Assembly: GCA_050485785.1 (NCBI GenBank)
Contig: JBJHCA010000078.1
Coordinates: 1 to 14,149, forward strand
Source: JBJHCA01 sp050485785
Lineage (GTDB): Bacteria > Bacteroidota > Bacteroidia > Chitinophagales > Saprospiraceae
DNA length: 14,149 nucleotides
Reading direction: 5' to 3'
In this document: in pieces, positions 14,136 to 14,149 of the stretch
How positions within the stretch are numbered: position 1 is the stretch's first letter
How the letters are laid out: each line of letters opens with the position of its first letter
The notes under the pieces: model-generated
What the model saw: only the letters and a program-made list of their open reading frames with translations
Told to the model about the DNA's origin: nothing
Databases searched by the model: none
Program-made: the position numbers and the translations under genes

Positions 14136-14149
14136 GTGTAGCTTTACAC
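14136..14149 (+). other. Partial inverted repeat at the window edge after groEL
   Basis: GTGTA (14136-14140) and TACAC (14145-14149) form a 5-bp stem with a 4-nt loop exactly at the window end. The upstream bases GGGGTT could extend the stem if AACCCC follows outside the window, which would make this the groEL terminator. That cannot be checked here. Confidence 0.3.

Overview
The window looks like chromosomal DNA of a member of the Bacteroidota. Four things support this: a long secreted protease ending in a Type IX secretion sorting domain; a textbook Bacteroidota promoter (TTTG, then TATCTTTG) in front of miaB; start codons that mostly lack Shine-Dalgarno sequences; and the gene order miaB - sigma-54 activator - lptE - TPR-like protein - secG - groES - groEL, which I recall as characteristic of this phylum. 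The genus cannot be read from the sequence.

Layout. Positions 1-68 carry the start of a minus-strand gene that runs off the window and resembles the N-terminus of an IS3-type transposase OrfA; a possible element end lies near 126. Positions 233-3274 encode a subtilisin-family (S8) exported protease with CARDB-like, PKD and sorting domains. Convergent to it, 3391-5133 (minus) encodes an unrecognised exported protein with two copies of an NDLHI/WWWT module, a Cys-rich linker and a probable C-terminal beta-barrel; its intrinsic terminator lies between the two stop codons. A gene-free stretch of about 590 bp follows.

From 5728 every gene is on the plus strand. kdsC-maf (KDO-8-phosphate phosphatase and a Maf-type nucleotide pyrophosphatase) form a pair. 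A promoter at 6875-6909 then starts a tightly packed operon: miaB, a receiver-less sigma-54 enhancer-binding protein, lptE, a long acidic protein with a 105-bp internal tandem repeat, and secG. The operon ends at an intrinsic terminator at 11971-12009. groES-groEL form the last unit, behind a -24/-12 (sigma-54-like) promoter candidate at 12075-12090.

Functionally the plus-strand block is housekeeping: LPS precursor synthesis (KdsC), LPS transport (LptE), protein export (SecG), tRNA modification (MiaB) and chaperonins. The most interesting hypothesis is regulatory. An orphan sigma-54 activator sits inside the envelope operon just upstream of a chaperonin operon whose promoter region carries the spacing hallmark of sigma-54 promoters. 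No CRISPR array, tRNA, rRNA or clear novel defence system was seen.
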